From: Thalassospiraceae bacterium
GTDB taxonomy: Bacteria > Pseudomonadota > Alphaproteobacteria > Rhodospirillales > Magnetovibrionaceae
Assembly: GCA_030637205.1 (NCBI GenBank)
Contig: DAOVVL010000028.1
Span: forward strand, 1 to 11,884
Length of the DNA stretch: 11,884 nt
Direction of reading: 5' to 3'
A model generated the notes under the pieces. The model ran no database searches and had not been told where the DNA came from. It saw only the letters and a list, made by a program, of their open reading frames with translations. Below, one piece after another: positions 7,124-11,884 of this stretch; the stretch's first letter is position 1, and the number at the start of each line of letters is the position of its first letter. The translations under genes and the position numbers were made by a program.

Positions 7124-7618
7124 TCACGCTTCGCCCACGGTTTCGATCATTGCTGACGCCACAGCTTCCTTGGCCGAACGGCCCCCCCAGATGACGTACT
7201 GAAAGGCGGGGTAAAAGCGTTCGGTTTCATAAAGTGCCGTTTCCACCACATCGACCACTTGATCGGGTGATGGGATATCGGCACCTTTGAGCGGCAGTGA
7301 ATAGCGAAACATGGGCAAGCATTCTTCGCCGAACACGGTGAAGTGGCCCAACCACAATTGTTCATTGGCCAGCGCCAGCAGTTCGTACAGCTGGGCCCGC
7401 TTTTCAGTTTGTACCCGCATGTCAAACGCGCAGGTGAATTGCACCGTGTTGGCGTTTTCGCTCCAGTTGATAAACAGGCTGTAATCGCACCACCGGCCCG
7501 GAAGCTGCACCGTCATTTCGGCGTCGCTGGTGCGGTCCATGGGCCAGTCGTAGTGGCTGATGGTGTGTTCGATCAGGTCGATGGGGTGTCTGAACATTTG
7601 TTGCGTGTCTCTCATCAT
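7124..7618 (-). CDS. YbjN-domain protein
   Basis: This 164-residue protein belongs to the YbjN family (a fold shared with type III secretion chaperone-like proteins). The family's molecular role is not settled; E. coli YbjN has been linked to stress and motility phenotypes. Landmarks are PIDLIEHTISHYDWPMDR near the N-terminus, PGRWCDYSLFINW, an FTCAFDMRV strand, LLALANEQLWLGHF, LPMFRYSLPL, and the C-terminal ERFYPAFQYVIWGG with the final ETVGEA. The stop lies 22 bp ahead of proC on the same strand. The start is unsure: two adjacent ATGs (first bases 7618 and 7615) lack a clear ribosome site, and a later ATG (7597) would shorten the protein to 157 residues. A GTG at 7666 is unlikely because it sits in a hairpin. 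No signal peptide or membrane segment is seen. Confidence 0.85.
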   Translation of the reverse strand: MMRDTQQMFRHPIDLIEHTISHYDWPMDRTSDAEMTVQLPGRWCDYSLFINWSENANTVQFTCAFDMRVQTEKRAQLYELLALANEQLWLGHFTVFGEECLPMFRYSLPLKGADIPSPDQVVDVVETALYETERFYPAFQYVIWGGRSAKEAVASAMIETVGEA

Positions 7619-7640
7619 GGGCGGCTTTGCGCTTTGATTT

Positions 7641-7658
7641 AAGGGCCTGCCCGCCCTT
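7641..7658. repeat. Hairpin AAGGGC-6-GCCCTT upstream of the YbjN gene
   Basis: Six-base perfect arms flank a CTGCCC loop, 22 bp ahead of the YbjN start. It would fold in the 5' leader of the minus-strand transcript, or as DNA. No T-run follows on the plus strand; on the minus strand it is followed by TTAAATC, too weak to call a terminator. Confidence 0.45.
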
Positions 7659-7665
7659 ATGCACA
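7657..7665 (+). promoter_or_regulatory. DnaA-box match TTATGCACA
   Basis: The nine bases fit the TTATNCACA consensus. The site overlaps the left arm of the ATGCAC/GTGCAT hairpin. A lone match could be chance, but a second match lies 97 bp away in the same gap, and I saw no other in the window. Confidence 0.4.
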
Positions 7666-7680
7666 CTTGATTTGGTGCAT
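7659..7680. repeat. Inverted repeat ATGCAC-10-GTGCAT
   Basis: Perfect six-base arms (7659-7664 and 7675-7680) surround a ten-base spacer. It directly follows the hairpin at 7641-7658, so the two stand in tandem. It could be a dimeric-protein site or an RNA stem in the leader of the YbjN transcript. Confidence 0.4.
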
Positions 7681-7762
7681 TGGCATGGATCGGCTACTAG
7701 CCATAGTGTGCCCAGCCGTCCAGCGCCCCGCAAGCGCCGAGCGCGCGCAGGCCGCGGTTTGT

Positions 7763-7771
7763 TGTGGATAA
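7763..7771 (-). promoter_or_regulatory. DnaA box TTATCCACA (minus strand)
   Basis: The plus strand reads TGTGGATAA, the exact complement of the strongest E. coli-type DnaA box. Orientation is opposite to the match at 7657-7665. DnaA could act here as a transcription factor or be titrated; no AT-rich unwinding element sits next to it. Confidence 0.45.
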
Positions 7772-7785
7772 GCGCGCGTTCCGCC

Positions 7786-7914
7786 GAGTCGCAACGTGGT
7801 CGAAAGCGCCCGCGATCCGGTCGATGGCGTTCAAATGCGGCCCTTGGGGCGGAATTTTTAGGGAATCGGCTGCGAATCGGGGTGCGAATCGGGGTGCGAA
7901 TTAAGCTGCGAATC
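7786..7914. promoter_or_regulatory. Cluster of five GANTC (CcrM-type methylation) sites
   Basis: Sites lie at 7786 (GAGTC), 7863, 7874, 7886 and 7910 (all GAATC). Scanning the rest of the window by eye I found only five more, at 3271, 4260, 4990, 5744 and 11746. GANTC is the target of the cell-cycle methyltransferase CcrM in many alphaproteobacteria. Whether this organism has CcrM is unknown. Confidence 0.5.
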
Positions 7915-7918
7915 GGGG
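7871..7918. repeat. Four-copy 12-bp tandem repeat, unit TGCGAATCGGGG
   Basis: Units start at 7871, 7883, 7895 and 7907. Copies 1, 2 and 4 are identical; copy 3 reads TGCGAATTAAGC. A partial GGAATCGGC just before it (7862-7870) may be a decayed fifth copy one base out of phase. The array lies 25 bp past the ubiK stop. Each full copy carries one GANTC site; copy 3 has lost it. Confidence 0.9.
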
Positions 7919-7942
7919 GCTGTCACTTGCCCAGTGTGCGCT

Positions 7943-8239
7943 TTATTTCTTGGCGGAAGGCTTTTTCACAGGGGCTTTGTTGGCTTTTTTGGTTTTTTTC
8001 AGTTGCGCTTCCAGTGCGTCGACCCGCTTTTGCAGGGCCTCTTCGCCGGCTCGTGCATTGGCCGCCAGTGCTTTCACGGCCTCGAATTCTTCGCGTGTGA
8101 CCAGGTCCTGATCGGCCAGCAGCTTTTGCAGTTGGCGGCGTACCATGCCCTCGGCATCGTCTTTCAGGCCCGTAACTGCGGATGCGGCGCCATTGGCCAC
8201 CTTGGCAAGATCGTCAAGTAACCGGTTGGAAGTTTGCAT
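7943..8239 (-). CDS. ubiK: Ubiquinone biosynthesis accessory factor UbiK (YqiC/BMFP-domain)
   Basis: UbiK is a small membrane-associated factor that, in E. coli, assists aerobic ubiquinone synthesis by interacting with the Ubi protein complex. Related BMFP proteins fuse membranes in vitro. The 98-residue product has the expected layout: an N-terminal amphipathic segment NRLLDDLAKVANGAASAV (5-22), a helix with MVRRQLQKLLADQDLVTREEF (32-52), a predicted coiled coil to about residue 82, and a Lys/Pro/Ala-rich basic tail (83-98). The ATG (first base 8239) has GGAGG five bases upstream, and a promoter candidate lies at 8279-8308. It is divergent from hldD. The next gene on its strand is 324 bp away, so it is probably its own transcript or only loosely linked to ybjN-proC-csaA. 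Confidence 0.88.
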   Translation of the reverse strand: MQTSNRLLDDLAKVANGAASAVTGLKDDAEGMVRRQLQKLLADQDLVTREEFEAVKALAANARAGEEALQKRVDALEAQLKKTKKANKAPVKKPSAKK

Positions 8240-8278
8240 CGGGGCCTCCGCCTGTAAATTTGTTAAAACCTAGGCTCT

Positions 8279-8308
8279 ATTATGGTCTTATGGGGCTGGC
8301 TTAGGCAA
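8279..8308 (-). promoter_or_regulatory. Predicted ubiK promoter
   Basis: On the minus strand, TTGCCT (8303-8308) and CATAAT (8279-8284, five of six matches) are 18 bases apart. The start would be near 8272, giving a leader of about 33 bases that contains the GGAGG ribosome site. Confidence 0.5.
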
Positions 8309-8325
8309 GTGCCTGAAATCAGCCA
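8294..8325. repeat. Nested inverted repeat in the ubiK/hldD divergent region
   Basis: Outer arms GGCTG (8294-8298) and CAGCC (8320-8324) enclose an inner perfect stem AGGCA-AG-TGCCT (8303-8314). The inner stem overlaps the ubiK -35 box, so the structure or a protein bound to it could affect ubiK transcription. No T-run follows, so it is not a terminator. Confidence 0.4.
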
Positions 8326-8364
8326 TATTTAAGGGGTGTAGTGCCATGGGCGGCGGTGCGCCGC

Positions 8365-8393
8365 TTGCTGCAAACGCGCTCGGGTCTTATAAA
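8365..8393 (+). promoter_or_regulatory. Predicted promoter of hldD-lgt-methyltransferase operon
   Basis: TTGCTG (8365-8370) and TATAAA (8388-8393) are separated by exactly 17 bases. Transcription would begin near 8400, leaving about 37 bases of leader before the ATG at 8437. This also argues against the in-frame GTG at 8341 as the hldD start. Confidence 0.6.
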
Positions 8394-8436
8394 CGAAGCG
8401 CCGGGTTGTTTTAAGAAATTTCAGAGGATTTTCAAC

Positions 8437-9423
8437 ATGTATGTGGTGACGGGCGGCGCCGGTTTTATCGGGTCAAACATCGTTTGGGCGCTTGAACAGC
8501 GCAACCACCACAAAGTTGTGGTGATCGACCGCATGCGCGATGGGGATAAATGGAAGAACCTCGCCAAACGCGAACTGTTCGATATCGTCCATCCCGACGA
8601 CACCTTTGATTTTCTTGAAGACAACGCGACCAACATCGACGCCATTTTTCACATGGGCGCGATTTCATCGACCACTGAGCGCGACGTTGACCTGATTATT
8701 GAAAACAATTTCCAGCTTTCGCTGGACCTGTGGAAATGGTGCACGGCGCATCAAAGCCGTTTCATTTACGCATCCAGCGCAGCAACTTATGGCGATGGGG
8801 CCCGGGGCTTTGAAGACGATGCTTCAATAGACGCATTGGCAGGCCTGCGCCCGCTTAATCCCTATGGCTGGAGCAAACACCTGTTTGATCGCCGCGTTGC
8901 GCGCATGATTGATGATGGCGATGCCCATCCCAAACAGTGGGCGGGCTTGAAATTCTTTAACGTGTACGGCCCCAACGAACTGCACAAAGGTTCCATGTGC
9001 TCGGTTGTAAACCAGCTTCATGCGGTGGTTGAAAGTGGCGGCGAAGCCCAGCTGTTTAAATCGCACAATCCCGATTATTCCGATGGCGGCCAGTTGCGCG
9101 ATTTTATCTACATCGACGATTGCATTGATGTGATGATGTGGTTGTTGGAAAACGAAGACGTTAACGGCCTGTTTAACTGCGGCACCGGCAAAGCGCGTTC
9201 GTTTCGTGATTTGGCAACGTCTGTATTTCAAGCCATGGACAAAGAAGCCAAGATCAAATACGTGCCGACGCCAAAAGCTATTCGCGATAAATACCAATAC
9301 TTTACACAGGCCGACACGATACGCCTGCGCCAAGCCGGATACGATCGCCCGTTCACCGAACTTGAAGACGGCGTACGCAAGTACGTGAACGAATTTCTTT
9401 CCACCGATGATCCATATCGTTAG
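8437..9423 (+). CDS. hldD: ADP-L-glycero-D-manno-heptose 6-epimerase
   Basis: HldD (RfaD) epimerises ADP-D-glycero-D-manno-heptose to the L-glycero form, which is built into the lipopolysaccharide inner core. It is a cytoplasmic NADP-dependent extended short-chain dehydrogenase. The 328-residue protein is slightly longer than the E. coli enzyme (310). It starts with the Rossmann motif VVTGGAGFIGSNIV (3-16), then DRMRDGDKWKNL (31-42), HMGAISSTTE (72-81), YASSAATYG (111-119), and the catalytic YGWSK with Y143 and K147. KFFNVYGPNE and GQLRDFIYIDD follow. GAGGA at 8424-8428, eight bases before the ATG, fixes the start; an upstream GTG at 8341 would add 32 residues that do not belong to the fold. 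The lgt ATG follows nine bases after the stop. Other sugar-nucleotide epimerases are less likely because the whole motif set fits HldD. Confidence 0.95.
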   Translation: MYVVTGGAGFIGSNIVWALEQRNHHKVVVIDRMRDGDKWKNLAKRELFDIVHPDDTFDFLEDNATNIDAIFHMGAISSTTERDVDLIIENNFQLSLDLWKWCTAHQSRFIYASSAATYGDGARGFEDDASIDALAGLRPLNPYGWSKHLFDRRVARMIDDGDAHPKQWAGLKFFNVYGPNELHKGSMCSVVNQLHAVVESGGEAQLFKSHNPDYSDGGQLRDFIYIDDCIDVMMWLLENEDVNGLFNCGTGKARSFRDLATSVFQAMDKEAKIKYVPTPKAIRDKYQYFTQADTIRLRQAGYDRPFTELEDGVRKYVNEFLSTDDPYR

Positions 9424-9432
9424 CCAGAATTG

Positions 9433-10248
9433 ATGTTTTTTTCACTCGCCTTTCCCCATATAGATCCGGTGTTGATTGAGATCGGCCCGCTGGTTATTCG
9501 CTGGTATTCGCTTGCCTATATTGCTGGCCTGTTGATGGGCTGGCGTTTGATGGTGTGGATGGCGGCACAACCGCCGAAGATCATTAAACAGGACGATGTC
9601 GATGATTTTCTGGTGTGGGCTGTCCTTGCGGTCATGCTGGGCGGGCGCATCGGCTACGTGCTGTTTTACAATTTTGGATATTACAGCGCCAACCCGTCAG
9701 AGATTTTGCTGATCTGGCAGGGCGGCATGTCGTTTCACGGTGGGCTGCTGGGTGTCATCATCGCCACTTTCTGGTTTTGCCGGCAGCGTTCCATCAACAC
9801 CCTTTCATTTTTTGACTTGCTGGGCGTTGCGACCCCGATCGGTTTGTTTTTCGGGCGCATTGCCAACTTCATCAACAGCGAACTTTATGGCCGCCCCACC
9901 GATGTGGCGTGGGGCATGGTATTTCCCACCGGCGGGCCACTGGCGCGCCACCCCAGCCAGTTGTACGAAGCGACCCTTGAAGGGCTGGTGTTGTTTGTGG
10001 TGGCGCTTGTATTGTGGCGCCGTGAAGCGATACGCAAACGCCCCGGTTTGGTGGCGGGTGTGTTTTTGATCGGCTATTCGTCGGCGCGCGCGTTTGTTGA
10101 ACTGTTTCGCCAACCCGACCAGCACATCGGCTTTTTGGCGGGCGGAACCACCATGGGCCAGATGTTGTCATTGCCCATGTGGATTATTGGTGGCTGGTTG
10201 ATCTGGTCGGCGCTCAAGGCTTCTTCTGACAGCACCAAAAAAACATGA
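9433..10248 (+). CDS. lgt: Phosphatidylglycerol-prolipoprotein diacylglyceryl transferase
   Basis: Lgt is an inner-membrane enzyme that moves diacylglycerol from phosphatidylglycerol to the lipobox cysteine of prolipoproteins, the first lipoprotein maturation step. The 271-residue protein has about seven hydrophobic segments. It shows IRWYSLAYI (22-30), GGRIGYVLFYN (70-80), SFHGGLLG with H102, the Lgt signature GRIANFINSELYGRP (141-155) with R142, the RHPSQLYEA loop (172-180), and FVELFRQPD with a conserved arginine (R226). These match the essential H103, R143 and R239 region of E. coli Lgt. I start it at the ATG at 9433; a TTG at 9430 directly ahead would add one residue. It lies nine bases after hldD. 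Its stop overlaps the next start as ATGA, so expression is coupled. Confidence 0.96.
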   Translation: MFFSLAFPHIDPVLIEIGPLVIRWYSLAYIAGLLMGWRLMVWMAAQPPKIIKQDDVDDFLVWAVLAVMLGGRIGYVLFYNFGYYSANPSEILLIWQGGMSFHGGLLGVIIATFWFCRQRSINTLSFFDLLGVATPIGLFFGRIANFINSELYGRPTDVAWGMVFPTGGPLARHPSQLYEATLEGLVLFVVALVLWRREAIRKRPGLVAGVFLIGYSSARAFVELFRQPDQHIGFLAGGTTMGQMLSLPMWIIGGWLIWSALKASSDSTKKT

Positions 10249-11354
10249 GCTCGTTGCGCGATATTCTTAAAAATGAGATCAAGGCCCGCGGGCCGATCAC
10301 TGTCTCAAGGTATATGGCGCAGGCTTTGGGCCACGACGAGTTTGGCTACTATATGCGCCAGGACCCGTTTGGCACCGATGGGGATTTCATCACCGCACCT
10401 GAGATCAGCCAGATGTTTGGCGAAATAATCGGCGTGTGGGTGGCGGTGGTGTGGCAGGCTTTGGGCCAGCCCAATCCGTTTAACCTGATCGAACTGGGGC
10501 CGGGGCGTGGCACATTGATGAGTGACGCCGTGCGCGCGGCTGAAAAAATGCCGGGCTTTGAAGACGCCGTTCGCGTCACGTTCGTTGAAACCAGTCCGGC
10601 CTTGAAAGAAGTCCAAAAACAGACCATGGCCGGTTTGTTTGCCATGCCGGCGTGGCGCGACAGCTTTTCAGATGTGGATGCGGATTTTGCGGGCTGCCCG
10701 TCGATCATCCTCGCCAACGAATTTTTTGATGCCCTGCCCATTGACCAGTATGAAAAGGCCGATGACGGCTGGCACCACCGTTTGATTAACTGGGCGGACG
10801 GTGAAAATGGCGAAGCGGGCGGTTTTGTTTTTGCATTAGGTGAAATACTGGAAGATGAAAGCGTTATTCCGCCTGATCTCAGGATCGCACCGCCCGGCGC
10901 ACTGTTTGAGCATTGTGCAAGTGGCGCCAAAATTATCAGTGAAATCGCAACGCACATCCAAACCAACAGCGGGGCCGCATTAATCTTTGATTACGGTCAT
11001 GTGGAACCGGGCATCGGCGAAACCTTGCAGGCGCTCAAAGCCCACGAATTTTTCGATCCCCTTAAAAGCCCCGGTGAAGCAGACCTGACCGCGCACGTAG
11101 ATTTTTCCCTGCTGGGCGATACGGCCGCCAAGGTGGGCACGCAAGTGTTCGGCCCGGTACCGCAAGGGGCATTTTTGTCGCGTCTGGGACTTCGCCAGCG
11201 CGCAGACAAGTTGATCCTGAACGCAACGCCTGAACAAATTCAGGAAATTGAAACGGCTTATGCGCGTCTGGTCGATGCGGACCAGATGGGAACCCTGTTC
11301 AAGGCGTTGTGCCTGGCCAGCCCCGGTCTGGGGCTGCCGCCGTGGTCGGGTTAA
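10245..11354 (+). CDS. MidA/NDUFAF7-family SAM-dependent methyltransferase
   Basis: This class I SAM-dependent protein-arginine methyltransferase-like protein belongs to the family of mitochondrial NDUFAF7 (MidA), which methylates an arginine of complex I subunit NDUFS2 during assembly. The 369-residue product opens with an N-terminal segment RDILKNEIKARGPITVSRYM. GDFITAPEISQMFGE follows at 46-60, the SAM-binding glycine loop LIELGPGRGTLM at 81-92, the family motif ANEFFDALPIDQ at 157-168, and later EADLTAHVDFSLL. The ATG at 10245 overlaps the lgt stop by four bases (ATGA). lgt, this gene and pgeF together form a gene order often seen in alphaproteobacteria. The substrate here is not known: NuoD (the NDUFS2 homologue) is a reasonable guess from the family, not something the sequence proves. 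Confidence 0.88.
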   Translation: MSSLRDILKNEIKARGPITVSRYMAQALGHDEFGYYMRQDPFGTDGDFITAPEISQMFGEIIGVWVAVVWQALGQPNPFNLIELGPGRGTLMSDAVRAAEKMPGFEDAVRVTFVETSPALKEVQKQTMAGLFAMPAWRDSFSDVDADFAGCPSIILANEFFDALPIDQYEKADDGWHHRLINWADGENGEAGGFVFALGEILEDESVIPPDLRIAPPGALFEHCASGAKIISEIATHIQTNSGAALIFDYGHVEPGIGETLQALKAHEFFDPLKSPGEADLTAHVDFSLLGDTAAKVGTQVFGPVPQGAFLSRLGLRQRADKLILNATPEQIQEIETAYARLVDADQMGTLFKALCLASPGLGLPPWSG

Positions 11355-11366
11355 GCGCGTTTCGCC

Positions 11367-11410
11367 CCATTTCTGTCCGTTTCTGCCCATTTTGTTTGAG
11401 CCATTTTTGC
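11367..11410. repeat. Pyrimidine-rich 10-bp repeats ahead of pgeF
   Basis: Three contiguous 10-bp units start at 11367, 11377 and 11387 (CCATTTCTGT, CCGTTTCTGC, CCATTTTGTT). A fourth, CCATTTTTGC, follows at 11401 after four extra bases. They fill most of the 72-bp gap between the methyltransferase gene and pgeF. The spacing is close to one helical turn. Function unknown. Confidence 0.5.
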
Positions 11411-11412
11411 CG

Positions 11413-11418
11413 CATAAT
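11413..11418 (+). promoter_or_regulatory. Possible -10 element for pgeF (leaderless start)
   Basis: CATAAT matches five of six -10 bases and lies eight bases before the pgeF ATG, so transcription would start at or within two bases of the start codon. No good -35 is seen 16-18 bases upstream, and no ribosome site precedes the ATG. Weak evidence. Confidence 0.25.
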
Positions 11419-11426
11419 GGCCCAAC

Positions 11427-11884
11427 ATGATCAAAGCCATCACCCATCCAGCCCTTGAACACCCAAGGCTCCGCCACGGTTTTTTCACCCGCAAAGGCGG
11501 CGTCAGCACAGGCGTTTACGCACACCTGAACTGTGGCCCCGGTTCCAACGATGATCCGGGTGACGTGGCGCAAAACCGCAAACTGGCGATGGAAAGTTTG
11601 CAATGCGATCCGGCCCGGCTGTTGACGTGTTATCAAATGCATTCAGCCGAGGTCGTGGTGGTGGACGCCCCGTTTGCAGATGATCGTCCTTCTGATCATC
11701 CTAAGGCCGACGCCATGGTTACCAATCGCACAGGCCTTGCATTGGGAATCCTCACCGCCGATTGCGCGCCGGTATTGCTGGCCGATTTAAATGCGGGTGT
11801 CATCGCCGCCCTTCACGCCGGATGGAAAGGCGCGCTGGCGGGCATTGTTGAAAACACCGTAGCCGCGATGCTTTCGCTGGGGGC
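11427..11884 (+). CDS. pgeF: Peptidoglycan editing factor PgeF, N-terminal part (3' end outside window)
   Basis: PgeF (YfiH, formerly 'polyphenol oxidase/laccase domain') removes wrongly incorporated residues such as L-Ser from UDP-MurNAc precursors, keeping L-Ala at position 1 of the stem peptide. About 152 of the usual 240-260 residues are in the window. The start is followed by RHGFFTRKGGVSTGVYAHLNCG (16-37). The three zinc/catalytic positions are then present: H72 in CYQMHSAEV, C113 in LTADCAPVLLAD, and H130 in AALHAGWKGALAGI. They line up with H71, C107 and H124 of E. coli YfiH. The ATG at 11427 has no good ribosome site, but the protein N-terminus fits the family well. It lies 72 bp after the methyltransferase gene and may be expressed from its own promoter. 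Confidence 0.93.
   Translation, partial: MIKAITHPALEHPRLRHGFFTRKGGVSTGVYAHLNCGPGSNDDPGDVAQNRKLAMESLQCDPARLLTCYQMHSAEVVVVDAPFADDRPSDHPKADAMVTNRTGLALGILTADCAPVLLADLNAGVIAALHAGWKGALAGIVENTVAAMLSLG

Larger units (their letters stand above)
7619..7942. other. 324-bp gene-free interval between ubiK and the YbjN gene
   Basis: This is the only gap above 300 bp. It carries two adjacent hairpins, two DnaA-box matches, a cluster of GANTC sites and a 12-bp tandem repeat, each listed separately. I find no tRNA: a TTCAAAT at about 7826-7832 lacks paired flanks. I find no convincing coding frame and no clear promoter for the YbjN gene. A plus-strand frame across it (7627-8100) runs antisense into ubiK and is Arg/Pro-rich with no recognisable domain. 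Confidence 0.7.

Noticed and set aside
7818..7845. TTCAAAT as a tRNA T-loop
   Set aside because: The flanking bases do not form a five-pair stem and no acceptor or anticodon arm can be placed around it.
7619..7942. Chromosomal replication origin
   Set aside because: Only two DnaA boxes, no AT-rich unwinding element beside them, and no origin-associated gene nearby. Kept as a weaker finding instead.
7627..8100. Plus-strand open frame of 157 codons with an Arg-Ile-Gly-Val repeat
   Set aside because: Its second half is antisense to ubiK, the composition is Arg/Pro/Trp-rich with no domain, and the repeat is explained by the 12-bp DNA repeat.
8341..8436. In-frame GTG extension of hldD by 32 residues
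   Set aside because: The predicted promoter starts transcription downstream of it, and the ATG at 8437 has a good ribosome site and begins the Rossmann fold.
10980..11642. Minus-strand open frame of 220 codons across the methyltransferase/pgeF junction
   Set aside because: It overlaps two firmly identified genes on the other strand and has no recognisable domain.

Overview
The window looks like a core-chromosome segment of an alphaproteobacterium, possibly Rhodospirillales-like. The evidence is protein-level resemblance and gene neighbourhoods: a MarR/OmpR-type/EnvZ-type trio beside ilvE, proC next to a YbjN-type protein, and lgt followed by a MidA/NDUFAF7-type methyltransferase and pgeF. 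Codon use is moderately GC-rich throughout. I see no transposase, integrase, phage gene, CRISPR array, rRNA or tRNA, and nothing that looks like a recently acquired island. Gene density is high, and the only gene-free stretch longer than 300 bp is 7619-7942.

Layout: (1) 1-1384 (+): molybdenum cofactor genes, with the 3' part of moeA followed by moaD and moaE. (2) 1458-2303 (+): a LOG-family nucleotide phosphoribohydrolase, convergent with (3) 2321-3223 (-): ilvE, the branched-chain aminotransferase. (4) 3366-5937 (+): a signalling cassette of a MarR-family regulator, an OmpR-type response regulator and an EnvZ-like histidine kinase. It is divergent from ilvE across a 142-bp control region with two inverted repeats. 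(5) 5941-8239 (-): csaA, proC, a YbjN-domain gene and ubiK, read right to left. A 324-bp gap between ubiK and the YbjN gene holds DnaA boxes, GANTC sites, tandem repeats and hairpins. (6) 8437-11884 (+): hldD, lgt, a MidA/NDUFAF7-type methyltransferase and the 5' part of pgeF. Good -35/-10 pairs can be seen for ilvE, ubiK and hldD.

How the genes work together: moeA/moaD/moaE serve molybdopterin assembly and molybdate insertion. ilvE and proC are amino-acid biosynthesis steps. ubiK (ubiquinone) and the NDUFAF7-like methyltransferase (complex I assembly in mitochondria) both point to respiration. hldD (LPS heptose), lgt (lipoprotein acylation) and pgeF (peptidoglycan precursor proofreading) are envelope functions. 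The MarR-OmpR-EnvZ cassette resembles the petP/petR-type systems of alphaproteobacteria, but its targets cannot be read from this window.

No clearly new multi-gene system is present. The most unusual feature is the 7619-7942 gap. It holds two DnaA boxes fitting TTATNCACA, and with its surroundings it holds five of the ten GANTC (CcrM-type) sites I found by eye in the whole window, three of them in a 12-bp tandem repeat. This suggests a replication- or cell-cycle-linked control region, but that is an inference.
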